Position numbers and translations under genes: made by a program. The notes under the pieces are model-generated. The model made no database searches, had not been told where the DNA came from, and worked only from the letters and a program-made list of their open reading frames with translations. Shown piece by piece: positions 35,553 to 47,640 of a DNA stretch of 64,000 nucleotides (positions are counted from its first letter, which is position 1; each line of letters opens with the position of its first letter). Source of the DNA: Pleurodeles waltl (Eukaryota; Chordata; Amphibia; Caudata; Salamandridae); the NCBI RefSeq assembly GCF_031143425.1, contig NC_090444.1, positions 1,314,911,324-1,314,975,323 of the forward strand, written 5' to 3'.

Positions 35553-38500
35553 GTGTGCCCCCTCCTCAAGATCCTGGGTTTGTTCAGAAACTGTCGAAAG
35601 AAATGACGAACCAGGACAGGGGCATGGACAGGAGACTCATCTTCTCAGGAACATTCACTGGGTGGATAACTTTTCCGGTGGATCCAATACTGAAGCAAGA
35701 ATCACATTTTTCCTGGACCTCAAACTCACATCTCCATCCACCAGAAGCAATGGGGGTTAATAAAGAGGTGATGAAAAAGATCACTGCGATAGATTTCCAA
35801 CTGTAAGGAATTGAACAAAGGATGGACATTCCAGGACAACAGCAACTGAAACTTGAAGGTGATTAGACCGATCATCTGCACAATCTTCAAGAGACCATAA
35901 AAGCATGGTTTGAACTTATTCTGAGAAAGATGTGCAGGCAGAAATCTGGAAGAGAGCCACACCTTGTACCCAGGGTGGTAAACAGAAGAAGTACACCAAT
36001 AGGCATCAGCAAAATACTTCATCTTCTGTCTAGATGAATGTAGATTACCCGGAATCTACAGACAAACGATCTAAAGGCATTGAAAGAAACTAGCAGCTGC
36101 AGGAACAAAAAAGGGAGGCACTATGAGCAGAGGAAAAGGATCTAGGATGTAGACCATAAAGACAAAAGAAAGTAAAGGTGTGGACTTGGTGGCACTATGG
36201 AGAGAGTTATTATAAGAAAATTCTGCCAAGGAGAAAAGATGGACCAATCACTCTGAGTGGAATTACAAAGCAACAGAGATATTGTTCAAGACCTGGTTCA
36301 GACGCTCCATTTGCCCATTAGTTTGTGGATTAAATCCAGAGGATGGGGCTACTTCAATTTATAAGAACTTACAAAATGGAAACTGAGGACCTCTGTCTAA
36401 GCTGATAACCTGAGGAAACCCATGAAGATGTAAAATCTCCTGCATAAAAATTTAACAAAGGTCTTAGCTGAAGGTAGCTGTTTCAGAGCTGTAAAATGGG
36501 CCATCTTTGAAAAGGAGTCACCTGTCACCATAATGACTTGGTTTCTAGATGATGGAGGTACAGCAGTAATGAAATAAGTCGATATTGTGTACTAAGATTC
36601 AGAAGAGGCTGGCAAGCGGTGAAGTAGCCTAGAAGGTCAAGTATGAGAAGGCTTATTTTGAGCACAAACGGGAAAGGAGCTAACATAGAGCTTTATGTCA
36701 TCTTGAACAGAAGCCTACCAAAGGAGCAGGATAGCAGTTCACTGGTAGACTAATGCCTCTTTGGCCAGTAACAAGAGAACCATGACACAATTTTAGTACT
36801 TCGAGTCTGAGTGGCTTGTTGGGTATGAAAAGAGATTTCCCCTTGAACAGTAAGTTGTTTCTTTTCCAGAGTTGTCCTAATACTTTGCCTTTCTTGGAAA
36901 TCTTGAAATAATTAGCTTAATCTCTATTCAGGATATTTGAACAACTCTAACAATTTGTTGTGGAGAAAAGACTTTCAGAATGAGGAGAATGGTGAATGTA
37001 TACCTTCAAGAGAGAGTGTCTGCTAAAGTGTTCTTAGTGCCAGGAGCGTAGATGATAAAAAAGTTGTATTGATTGAATAAATAAGCCCAGATGGTTTGTT
37101 GGCTATTTCTGTGCATTGCATGTTCCAAAGACATTGAAGATTACAGTGATCAGTTCATATTTCAAAGAGTTCCCTGGCCCCTATTAGAAAATGCCTCCAT
37201 TCGTTGTAGGCCATCTTCATGGCTAGAGTTTCTCGTTTCAGAACTGAATAGTTTTTTTCTGATGCTGATTGACTGTGCCATAGACAGAAGAAGGGATTTT
37301 CTAGTCTGTCGCCATCCTGTTGTTGAAAAAGGACAGCCCCAATGGCATGATCAGAAGTATCAGTCTCTATAATGAACTTTTTTGTAGTATCTGAATGTTG
37401 GAGTACTGGAGCTTGAGTGAAACCTAACTTTAGCTTGTAAAAGGCAGCTTCTGCTTGATCATCCCACTGAAAGCCATAATGAAGCATCTCCTTAGGGAGT
37501 TGACTGATATCACTGGTTAGTAAGGTAAACTTCCTAATGAGCTGACAGTAGAAATTCACAACGCCTAGGAAACACTGTATCTCTTTCACATTAGAGGGAG
37601 CAGGCCAGTCAAGTATGGCAGATACTTTTAGATGAGCCATGGATATTCCTGGGTCATTTATTTCTAAGGCTAGATATTCTATTTTAGGCTGGTCAAATTC
37701 ACACTTCTCCAGTTTACAACACAAATGATTTTGACAGAGCCACTCAAGTACTTGACAGACATGATGATGGTGATGTATTAGATCCTTTGGGTAGACAAAG
37801 ATATCTTCCAAGTAGATAACAATGAATTAGTTTAAAATGTCGGCAAAAACATGATCCATAAAACATTGAAGGGTTTCTGGGGCGTAACTCAAACTGAAAG
37901 GCATTATATGGTATTTGAAGTGTTCAAAAATGTTCAAAATGGGTCCTAAATGCTGTCTGCCACTGTTACCCTCCTTATTCCACAATGGATGGAATGTACC
38001 GCAGAGGTCAAAATTAGTGAAAATCTTGGCTCCCCGAACAGATTCTAGAATGTCCTTGATGAGGGGCAATCGATATTGATCTTTGATGGTAATCATATTT
38101 AAGATTTACACATGGTCTCTGTTCTTTGTTTTCTCAGGGTCAAAAAACATACAGGCTCCAGTGAGTGAAGAAGAATACTTTATTAGCCCATTCTGTAAAT
38201 TCTCCTCCGATTATTTTGTCAGGATCTCCTTCTCCGACTCAGATAGGGAATAAATCCAATTGAAGGGATCTATAGCTCCTGGTTCTAAGAGAATGGCAAA
38301 ATCGAACTCCCACTGTGGTGGTTAGGGCACCTCTTTAGGTTTTTGAAAAAGAGTAGCCTATGCTTGGTCAGGAGCAGGAAGCCCTTGGAGGATGTTGATT
38401 GAACTATTATTGCTTCCAGGATTGTTTAGAACTTGTTTGGGAGTCCAATAGCCTTCAGTCGAAAAACAGAACTGGTATCAAATATGGGAGGACAAAGATA

Positions 38501-39205
38501 TGGTTCTTGTTCACAGTTTATAAAAGGGTTATGGCGGACCAGCCATGGAATTCCTAGTATCAATATATGATTAAGAGAGGCAATCAGGTCAAAAACACTA
38601 TTTCACAATGTTTTCTGAAGATGAGTTTCATATGTGTTGTCATCTCTTTAACTGGACTAGATGCCTGGGTTGTACCATTAACAGTTTGCACGTGTTCTGA
38701 TGTCTCCTTGGTGATCCTGAAGACCTTTCTTATAAGGACCAAATAGGAATCCAAATATATTCCACTAGCTCTGTTATCAGAAAGGCCAATGTTTGCGTGA
38801 CCCACGCAGCTGGAAGCTCCAATTACATGGGTAAAAGGAACAGTGAGGCCTGCATGTCTCCAGAGAAAACAATCAAAGGGCTAATAGATGTTCCTAGCCT
38901 TTCCTCTTTCAAAAAGGATGGGAACTGAGGTTTCTCAAGGCCTTTTAAGGATGTACTGGACAGCCACGTATCAAATGCTCAGATGAACCACAAAATAGAC
39001 ACAGGCCAGGCCTACGGTGATATTTTCTTTCTGTCTCTGAAAGAGGTCCTAGGTTTAGAGCTATCTGCATGGGTTCTTGTGAGAAAAGACCTCTATTTGA
39101 CATGGTTAGCCCCCACTTGTTGCCTGGTATGTGATGTAGCCTAGAAGTTGTTAGTGCCCAGGGCCCCTGCTGATCTGGTTCCCTGGGCCAGAGCTCTTTC
39201 CATAA
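35553..39205 (-). mobile_element. Degraded Ty3/Gypsy element (sushi-like), gag-pol remnants
   Basis: In minus-strand order: a gag zinc knuckle CLFCGSSEHLIRGC (CX2CX4HX4C, about 38980-38945); reverse-transcriptase pieces at 38096-37827 (DQYRLPLI, TNFDLCGTFH) and 37811-37155 (DIFVY, CFLGVVNFY, then the RNase H part ETDTSDHAIGAVL); an integrase piece near 36340-36150 (NPQTNGQMERLNQ, LAEFSYNNSLHS); and an integrase C-terminus near 35960-35800 (GYKVWLSSR). Many stops and frameshifts make it inactive. Gag is truncated near 39205, where another repeat begins. It is not the same family as the element at 39991-46786. Confidence 0.85.
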
Positions 39206-39985
39206 AATGTTGTGACGCATTGGCACAATTGGCAACACCTTTAGCTGCCACTATAAGTTCCTAGTAAATGGTACCTAGGTACCCAGGGAATGGGGTATTA
39301 AGAGTAAGTCCCTGAGGGCAGCAGCACTGATTGTGCCCAGTCCTACCATTATTGGCTGAGTGTTCTGGTGCAAACCAAAAGCACAAACTGGACATGGCAC
39401 CTGTATGCCCTGCCCACTATACACTGCATGCACTGTGGGTAAGCCACTCCTCTGGCAGGCCTTCCAGCCCTAAGGCAGCGTGCACCATACTGTATGTGAG
39501 GGTGTAGTTGCATGAGCAATATGCCCCCACTGTGTCCTTGCCAAACCTGAGACATAGTGAGTGAACAGAGCAGCCATTTTAATACAAGTGCTGGACACTG
39601 GTCAATACGAGTTTCCCAGCTACTTGATGGCCACTATGAACAACTCATCAAACAAATCAAACAACTCAGAATGATTAATCCAAACTGGTACCAGTGTTGG
39701 TTTTATTATAAAATATACCCAGGGGTCACCTTAGAGGTGCCCCCTTCAAAAGCTAACTACCCTGGCATGGTTGGTGACTGGTCTTGACCAGCCTGCTACC
39801 ACCATACACAAATCTGCACCCCTGGGGTGAGGGCCTGTGCCCTCTGGGACGCAGAACAAAGCCCTTCCTGGGTGGAGGTGCTAACACCCCCTCCCTCAGG
39901 TATGTGCACTGCCCTGCCAGCGAGCTTCAAAGGACTTACCACCTTTGAAACTCAACTGCCAGGCCTGCTGCTAGCAGCAGATGGC
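39206..39985. repeat. Left part of a repeat split by the chromovirus
   Basis: An unclassified interspersed repeat beginning near TGTTGTGACGCATTGG, with LTR-family words (AAGTTCCTAGTAAATGGTAC). Its continuation lies beyond the chromovirus, starting 46792. The chromovirus target duplication CGCCC lies at the break. No coding content. Confidence 0.45.
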
Positions 39986-39990
39986 CGCCC

Positions 39991-41050
39991 TGTCAAGGCC
40001 CAATTCCTCGGAGTCTGTGCGTTGATGATTTAGAGGCCCACCTTCAGGCAGCACCAACTCAGAATGCTGTAATAGCACTGATCATTGGAGCGGCCAGGCG
40101 GGGGGAAGGGAATTAGGATGGGGAACAGCCAGGAGGGAGACCTAAAAGGAAAAACTGTTAGACTTACCATAGAACAGCAATCACAGTATTTATAAATCAA
40201 ACAATATAAAATTGTAAATATGTTTTCCATCAAACATATTAAATAAACTAAACTCCCTATTCTCACTTGACAATCTAATAATTGGCACTCCAAACCAACA
40301 CCATAATGTACCAGAGAGCATATGTCAGAAACTCAGAAACTCAAGAGAAATAGTAAGTCCCAAAATAGAAACCAGGAGATCAAGGGTTAATATCACAAGA
40401 AAATTGTTCTAAATAGAAGTCTACTCATTTTCTTTTTAGTGATTACAAGAACGAACGAGATGCTGCAAAGGAAAACGATTACAAGGTCAATTCTCTTATT
40501 CTATTTAACATGTGTAAAACAAATAGCACAAGCGATCCAAAAATCAATAAACAAGAACAAATGTTATTCTTTAGCAAAACGGCAGCTATTTGGAAAATCA
40601 ATAAACAAGAACAAATGTTATTCTTTAGCAAAGCGGCAGCTATTTGGAAAATCAATAAACAAGAACAAATGTTATTCTTTAGCAAAGCGGGCTCACTTTG
40701 AATGAGTTGGAACACTCGTTATTAGTTTCTCTAGCAGAGTCTGGAAACGGAGTCAGCTTGATGAAGGCTCCAGAATAGTGTGCACTGGAGATTGGGTGTG
40801 GCTGGTCTATATAGCAGAGCCACACCCTAAAAATGGCTAACCTTGAGGGTTGCTGGGATATGTAGTCCCAGATACAATGTGTGAAGGGTGAATGCAAGTC
40901 AGCCACCACCTAGTGCTTCCCCCTGGCCAATGAACCTTGTCACAAAGGGGGCGGGAGGAGAACCCTTTGTGTTTAAACAGAATGGAACAAGTACATAGTT
41001 TATCCTCCGATAACATGGGATTGAAACCGCGCCAACACCAGTGTCTGACA
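39991..41050 (-). repeat. 3' LTR of the chromovirus
   Basis: 1,060 bp. It lacks about 173 bp present in the other LTR (between the last 54-bp unit and GGCTCAC) and has three 54-bp units (about 40548-40705) where the other has four. These two differences account for its shorter length. Confidence 0.93.
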
Positions 41051-41520
41051 GTACACCACCTCCCCGAGCGCAGTTGAAAGCCAGGCTTAGTGGGTTGAAG
41101 ACGATGAAACTGCAGTATCAGTTGCAGAGCATGTACTTGAGTGGCGGGCTCCCAGGAATTTTCTTCAGGTCCAAATCCTTTCCATGCCACTAGATACCAT
41201 AATGAGGACCCTCGAAATCGAGAATGTAAAATGGCCCGCACTTCATATTCCCATTGCCCTTTCACCAATATTGGAGGTGGACGAAATATGCTAGAGGAAT
41301 TGGCGGGTTTCAATAAGAATGTAGGAAAGACCGGATGTATTTTTAAAGAGGGTGGTAGTTTCAATTTGTACGTCACTGGGTTGATTTGACGAATCACCTC
41401 ATACGGACCGATGAATTTAGGATTAAACATGTTATGATCTTTAAACATAAATATTTTTGTAGATAACCCGACTTTGTCCATTTTCTTTATATATTGGACC
41501 GATTTGATGTTTCTTATCAT
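40837..41520 (-). pseudogene. Chromovirus pol, part 3: integrase C-terminus and chromodomain
   Basis: Reads PKFIGPYEVIRQINPVTYKL and HPVFPTFLLKP (integrase C-terminal domain), then a chromodomain: YEVRAILHSR, LWYLVAWKGF, ENSWEPATQV. This domain, which guides integration to chromatin marks, defines chromoviruses. The frame runs on about 70 codons into the 3' LTR before stopping at 40837. Confidence 0.88.
41051..41066 (-). other. Polypurine tract of the chromovirus
   Basis: CGGGGAGGTGGTGTAC on the minus strand lies immediately before the 3' LTR start TGTCAG. This is the expected position of the plus-strand primer of reverse transcription. Confidence 0.55.
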
Positions 41521-43588
41521 ATTGCAATTTGTAATCTGCTTTTGCTTGTTGCAAATTGGTTTTTAATCTTGAGTGTATTTTTACCATGTGAGATAATGCA
41601 TCTTGGACCGCGGGTAGAGTTTGAACTGTGATTGGCAAATCAATTGGCAATATTTTAGGATGTCTACCATATACTCCATAGAAAGGGGTTTCTTTAATGG
41701 AAGAATGGTACGAATTATTATATGCCAATTCAGCGAGCCAAAGAAGATCAGGCCACGTTGTAGGGGCGTCAGAAGCGTAACAGCGCAAGTACTGTTTTAT
41801 AGTTTGGTTTAACCTTTCTGTTTGACCATCAGTCTGTGGATGGTAACTGGTGGGTAGAGCAGAATTTATCTGTAATCCTTTGCACCATGCTTGCCAGAAA
41901 CGGGCAGAGAATTGTGTTCCTCTATCAGAGAGAATGGTCTTGGGGAGTCCGTGAAGACGGACGACATTTTGGAGGATAAGGGTGGCTAAATGACTAGATG
42001 TTGGTAGACCTTTACAAGCGATAAAATGTGCATATTTTATGAAACTGTCTATGACCACTAAAATGGTATTCTGATGACATGCTTCTGGAAGTCCAGTGAT
42101 GAAGTCCATGCTAATATGTTCCCAAGGATGACTTGGAGTTGGCAAGGGGATTAACAATCCTTTTGGTTTATTGTGAGTGTTTTTACAATGAGCACAAACA
42201 TCACATGATTGTATGAAAGATTTAATATCTTTAGAAAAAGAGGGCCACCAGAAGTATCGTTTCATGAGATCTATAGTCTTTTGAGGACCTGGATGTCCTG
42301 CTATTGAATGGGTATGTAACCACAGAAAGGCAGTTTGTCTTAAATCTAAAGTTGGTAGAAAAACTTGAGATGCATATAATGTTAAGCCTTGTTGGATGGT
42401 ATACATGGTACCTTGTTGTAACCATTTTTTCCATTCTGTAATATGAAAGTATGAACCAATGAGGTCAAGAAAGTCTTCTGCAGCTATTAAACATAAAACC
42501 TTTGTAGGATCTATGATCGGTTGTGGTTTTGTTCTTTCGTGCGAGAGAGAAGAGTCTTGTCTTGTTAAGGCATCTGCTTTTCTATTCTCCGTGCCAGGTC
42601 TGAAGGTTACAATAAAATCATATTCTGAGAAAAATAACATCCATCGTAGTTGTCGAGGAGTTAACACCCTAGCTGAGCTCATGAATTGTAAGTTCCGGTG
42701 ATCAGTGTATACTGTGATTTTATGCTGTGTCCCAGATAAATAATGCCTCCATTCCTTAAAAGCGTCTCGAATTGCTAATAATTCTTTTTCAGCAATAGTG
42801 TAGTTTTGTTCAGCAGCATTCAACTTTTGTGACATATAGGTTACAGGATGTAATTGCCCTGTATAGGGATAACGCTGTGATAATATAGCTCCTATTGCCA
42901 CATCAGAGGCATCTGCTTCTACAATAAAAGGTTCTGTGACTCTAGGGTGGGCTAGAACTGGGGCAGTAGTGAAGGCTTTTTTGAGTTCAATAAAAGCTTC
43001 ATTGGCTTCAGTAGACCACCGAAAAGGAATGTTTTTACGTAACAATCTAGTGATAGGAGCTACTTTTAAAGAAAAATGGTCTATAAAACGCCGATAAAAA
43101 TTTGCAAAACCTAGAAAACATTGCACGTCTTTTACTGATTTAGGCGTAGGCCAATCATCTACCGCTTGAATTTTTCGTTCTGTCATCAGCATCCCATCAG
43201 GAGTTAGAGTTACACCTAGAAATTCTACCGTTCTGACATGGAATTCACATTTACTTAATTTACAGAATAAACAATGGTTTCGTAAAGTGCGTAATACTTG
43301 TATTACATGTTTTCTATGAAGATCATCTGAATCAGAATAAATCAGGATGTCATCAATGTAGACAATCACAAAAATATCAAGATACTCTCTTAGTACATAA
43401 TTAAGAAAATATTGGAAAGCAGCAGGAGCGTTACACAGTCCGAAAGGCATTACTTGATACTCAAAGAGCCCATAACGAGTTTTAAACGCTGTCTTCCACT
43501 CATCTCCCTCGTGTATACGGACCAAATGGTAGGCTCCACGTAAATCCAATTTGGTATAAATCACTGCACTTTTGACTTGGTCTAACAA
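41441..43588 (-). pseudogene. Chromovirus pol, part 2: reverse transcriptase, RNase H, integrase
   Basis: About 715 codons open. Reverse transcriptase: KLDLRGAYHLVRI, MPFGLCNAPAAFQ and the catalytic YIDD box with DDILIYSD. RNase H follows (EADASDVAIGAIL, YTDHRNLQF). Integrase: a HHCC-type region (H-SIAGH ... CDVCAHCK), then the DDE core (MDFITGLP, LSDRGTQFSARFW, SYHPQTDGQTERLNQ). The frame ends early near 41441 by a second frameshift; the C-terminal part continues at 41520 in another frame. Confidence 0.92.
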
Positions 43589-43613
43589 GACGGGGATTAA
43601 CGGCAGAGGATAT

Positions 43614-44441
43614 TTATTTATTCTTGACAGTGATTTTATTTATCACTCTGTAGTCTATACATGGTCTTAACTCTCCATTTGCCTTTGGTACAAAAAACAA
43701 AGGAGAAGCTGCAGGTGAACGTGAGGGGCGGATTAATTTGTTTTCTAAACATTGATCAAGATATTCTCGCAGATAAGAGTTTTCTTTTTCCGACAAGGCG
43801 TATATTCTGCAATTTGGTATGGCAGCACCAGGTAAAAGGTCTATTTGGCAATCGTACGGCCTATGAGGAGGTAAAGTACTTGCAGCTTTCTCGCAGAAAA
43901 CATCAGCATACTCTGAATATATGTCAGGTAAATCAATAGCTTTTTCTGCTGCAGTGGCTATGTATTGGGGTAATTTTTCTTGTCTATCATGCAAACAATT
44001 CTCTAAACAGAATGCAGAGGAAAACTTTAAGGTTTGTTTTTGCCAATCTATGTAAGGATTGTGCAGTATTAACCAAGGCATACCAAGTATAAAGCCATAT
44101 TGAGGGGCTTGAATTCTATCAAAAAGGAGTTTCTCAGAATGATTATGACCATCAATATCTTGACAAATCGTGCGAATGGAAGAAGTACACATAGTTACTG
44201 GTCCTCCGGATAATTCGATCCCATCCACGGCTTGCACAATTTCTGTTAACTTTTTTCGTACACAAGGAAGTTGTAGGGTTTTGACTGTTTGTGAATCTAC
44301 AAAATTTCCTGTTGCACCAGAATCTATTAAGGCTTGAACTTTTTGCCATTTCCCCAAAACCAGGATTTGCATGGAGATCCATAGATGTCTGATATGGCAC
44401 TTAGAGTCAGAATGTACTGAAGGGATCATTAAACTACCCAA
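43614..44441 (-). pseudogene. Chromovirus pol, part 1: protease and start of reverse transcriptase
   Basis: Contains the aspartic protease motif ALIDSGATGNFVD (around residue 40) and, at its end, the start of the reverse transcriptase (PSRSPAASPLFFVPK, LRPCIDYRVIN). It stops just after KITVKN. A short AAAT duplication there shifts the frame and introduces a stop. The remainder of the transcriptase continues in another frame at 43588. Confidence 0.88.
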
Positions 44442-44470
44442 GAGGTCCCCTTCTTTGATTCTTGGGTGTC

Positions 44471-45442
44471 CTAGTTTTCCTCTGGATTATCTAACATGGC
44501 TATCTTTTTCTGTGGAGTGTTTATAGAATCTGTTTTATTTATTGGTTTGGCTAGACAATCTCTTACAAAATGTCCTTTCTTTCCGCAATAAAGACATTGT
44601 CCATTGCGACAACGAAGATCCTTTTCCTCCTTGGTTAATGGTTGACGGAGAGTTCCTATCTCCATAGGTTTTCCCACGTTCCCCGATGATGTTGAAGATA
44701 ATGGATTTCTGTATCTATCTTGATACCAAGTGTTACGCTCAGGGCGTTTTTTGTTTCCCTTACGTTCAGTAAGTCTATGGTCTAATCTCAAAGTGAGGTT
44801 AATTAGATCCGTACATGTTTTGGGTTGTGGATCTATTTGTGCCAGAATGTCTTTTAATTCCTCTTTAAGTCCTTGATAAAAAAGGGCTGATCTCTTCTCC
44901 TCTGGCCAAGAAGTCGCTACTACCAAACGATTGAAATGAGATAGATAAGAGATAAGGTCTTTATTACCTTGTTTTAACTCAAGAAGTTCTCTGTCAGCCG
45001 ACGTGGTAACAGCACGTCGATCAAATACTTTTTCAAATTCTTCAACAAAAAGATGCCAGTTATATAATAATCGACTGTCTTGACGTACCAGAGGGACTGC
45101 CCAAGAAGCAGCATCACCAGACAAATACAAAATGAGAAAGGCTATTCTGGACTGTGTATCCGGAAAAGCAGTAGGGCATGTAAAATGCAACTCCACCTGA
45201 GTAAGAAAAACCTGCACTTTTGAAGGGTCTCCTGAAAAGCGTTCGGGAGCCGCAAGAGGAATCTGTGTAGGAACATTCACAGATATATTACTAGGAGGTA
45301 CACGTGGTTGGGGTGTGGTCCCGTCTACTTTGGCTTTTAACTGCGTCACCTTTGTGACTAAGGCCGCTGTGGTGTTTTTAGAGTCTTGGAGTTCTTTTTG
45401 TAATTGTGTAATATCTTGCATCACTGTATCTAAGGTGGCCAT
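44471..45442 (-). CDS. Chromovirus gag
   Basis: 323 codons from MATLDTVMQDITQL. The upstream frame continues 14 codons, but this Met follows the leader better. An N-terminal coiled-coil-like stretch (residues about 5-45) is followed by the retrotransposon capsid region (about 70-230: APERFSGDP, WEEF-type segment FVEEFEKVF). A zinc knuckle CLYCGKKGHFVRDC (CX2CX4HX4C, about residues 286-299) binds RNA. The frame is intact. It lies just inside the 5' LTR and 30 bp before the protease-pol frame, which is in a different frame, so a frameshift or reinitiation is needed for pol. Confidence 0.9.
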   Translation of the reverse strand: MATLDTVMQDITQLQKELQDSKNTTAALVTKVTQLKAKVDGTTPQPRVPPSNISVNVPTQIPLAAPERFSGDPSKVQVFLTQVELHFTCPTAFPDTQSRIAFLILYLSGDAASWAVPLVRQDSRLLYNWHLFVEEFEKVFDRRAVTTSADRELLELKQGNKDLISYLSHFNRLVVATSWPEEKRSALFYQGLKEELKDILAQIDPQPKTCTDLINLTLRLDHRLTERKGNKKRPERNTWYQDRYRNPLSSTSSGNVGKPMEIGTLRQPLTKEEKDLRCRNGQCLYCGKKGHFVRDCLAKPINKTDSINTPQKKIAMLDNPEEN

Positions 45443-45499
45443 CTTAAACAACAACCACACAGACCAAGAGGAATGTAAAAACACGTGGGCACACTATTC

Positions 45500-46786
45500 T
45501 GTCAAGGCCCAATTCCTCAGAGTCTGTGCGTTGATGATTTAGAGGCCCACCTCCAGGCAGCACCAACTCAGAATGCTGTAATAGCACTGATGATTGGAGC
45601 GGCCAGGTGGGGGGAAGGGAATTAGGATGGGAACAGCCAGGAGGGAGACCTAAAAGGAAAAACTGTTAGACTTACCATAGAACAACAATCACAGTATTTG
45701 TAAATCAAACAATATAAAATTGTAGATATGTTTTCCATCAAACATATTAAATAAACTAAACTCCCTATTCTCACTTGACAATCTAATAATTGGCACTCCA
45801 AACCAACACCATAATGTACCAGAGAGCATATGTCAGAAACTCAGAAACTCAAGAGAAATAGTAAGTCCCAAAATAGAAACCAGGAAATCAAGAGTTAATA
45901 TCACAAGAAAATTGTTCTAAATAGAAGTCCACTCATTTTTTTATTTTTAGTGATTACAAGAACAAACAAAATGCCGCAAAGGAAAACTATTACAAGGTCA
46001 ATTCTCTTATTCTATTTAACATGTGTAAAACAAATAGCACAAGCGATCCAAAAATCAATAAACAAGAACAAATGTTATTCTTTAGCAAAACGGCAGCTAT
46101 TTGGAAAAATCAATAAACAAGAACAAATGTTATTCTTTAACAAAGCGGCAGCTATTTGGAAAATCAATAAACAAGAACAAATGTTATTCTTTAGCAAAGC
46201 GGCAGCTATTTGGAAAATCAATAAACAAGAACAAATGTTATTCTTTAGCAAAGCGGCAGCTATTTGTATTCAAGGCAACATTCTAAACAGTGTTGCCGGT
46301 TAAATAAAGCTGCGCGCTAAGTCAACATGCAACTTCTCAACTTCGAAGGTCGGAGATGAGATTGCAACTATTACAGTTGCTTAGTAACTGACACAAACAC
46401 CATTAGGGAAAACACCAATGGAACGGGCTCACCGTGAACGAGTTGGAACACTCGTTATTAGTTTCTCTAGCAGAGTCTGGAAACTGAGTCAGCTTGATGA
46501 AGGCTCCAGAATAGTGTGCACTGGAGATTGGGTGTGGCTGGTTTATATAGCAGAGCCACACCCTAAAAATGGCTAACCTTGAGGGTTGCTGGGACATGTA
46601 GTCCCAGATACAATGTGTGAAGGGTGAATGCAAGTCAGCCACCACCTAGTGCTCCCCCCTGGCCAATGAACCTTGCCACAAAGGGGGCGGGAGGAGAACC
46701 CTTTGTGTTTAGACAGAATGGAACAAGTACATAGTTTTTCCTCCGATAACATGGGATTGAAACCGCGCCAACACCGGAGTCTGACA
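45500..46786 (-). repeat. 5' LTR of the chromovirus
   Basis: 1,287 bp, with four 54-bp tandem units (about 46050-46266; word AATCAATAAACAAGAACAAA) and the extra 173-bp segment absent from the 3' LTR. Transcription of the element would start in this copy and run toward lower coordinates. Confidence 0.93.
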
Positions 46787-46791
46787 CGCCC

Positions 46792-47640
46792 CCATTGCAA
46801 ACCCCCACTTTTGGTGGAAGCAATGGCGGGAAACTCAAACAAAGGACAGGAGGCATGGCTCTACCTAGCATGCACCACCCTTAAGGTGGTGCATGCAAGG
46901 TGGACCTGCCATCTGATTTTCCTCCATCTTTGATGGAAGGAAAATAGCAAATCAGGTGTAGGGAAGTGACCTCTGCCAACCGGAGGTGGTCACTTAGTGG
47001 GTGTAGCGACCCTAAAGTAGATGGCCATTGGCCACTACCCGGTTCCCCATAAAATGCCTACTAAATACAGTATTTAGTGGTCATACCTAGACCAAGAACT
47101 CAGATTTGACAGACAGAAGAAGACCAGCAACAAGAAGATCCAAAGGCACAAGAACTGTGGACCTGCTGCACTAAGAAAAGTGCCAAACTCTGCCTGCTGC
47201 ACCCAGGACCCGACAATCGCTGCTGAGGAGCTGCTGGACAACTGGAAAAACTCTGAAGCACCTGAGAGGACCTCCAGGCTTTGCAAATTGCCAGAGAAAT
47301 CCCTCCAGAGTGGAGGTACAACTCTAATTTCACAAGGAAACAACAAGCCAGTGAGGTGCACTTCACTGACCAGATGCTAACTCTGGAACAGGACATTGCT
47401 GCTGGACTAAACTTCACACAAAAGACTGTGAGGACAAACCCTACCAGTGTGCCAAGTTTTCTGGCACTGCACTACTCAGCAGCTAAATCACACCAATACC
47501 TTGGGTATTGGCCACCTAGCTTCAGACATCCTGAAAAATAGCCCACCTGTGTGTGTAAAAGGACCAGGAGGAAGCCCCAGTCAAGGGCCTTCAGAAACAA
47601 CCCTGACCTGTGATGCGTGGTGCGTGGCAACGTCACAGAC
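46792..47640. repeat. Right part of the repeat split by the chromovirus
   Basis: It continues the repeat of 39206-39985 across the CGCCC duplication. It contains a strong inverted repeat near 46867-46898 (GCATGCACCACCCTTAAGG, then TGGTGCATGC). The right end is not defined and may merge with the 5' part of the LINE that follows. Confidence 0.4.

Larger units (their letters stand above)
39991..46786 (-). mobile_element. Nearly complete Ty3/Gypsy chromovirus with both LTRs
   Basis: Both LTRs (39991-41050 and 45500-46786) begin TGTCA and end TGACA. The element is flanked by a perfect CGCCC duplication (39986-39990 and 46787-46791). Between the LTRs on the minus strand lie gag with a zinc knuckle, protease, reverse transcriptase, RNase H, integrase and a chromodomain, in that order. 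The coding region is broken by a frameshift near 43610 and another near 41490, so it is probably not autonomous. In the first 150 bp the LTRs differ by four substitutions and one indel, which suggests a fairly recent insertion. I found no standard tRNA primer-binding site next to the 5' LTR. Confidence 0.95.
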
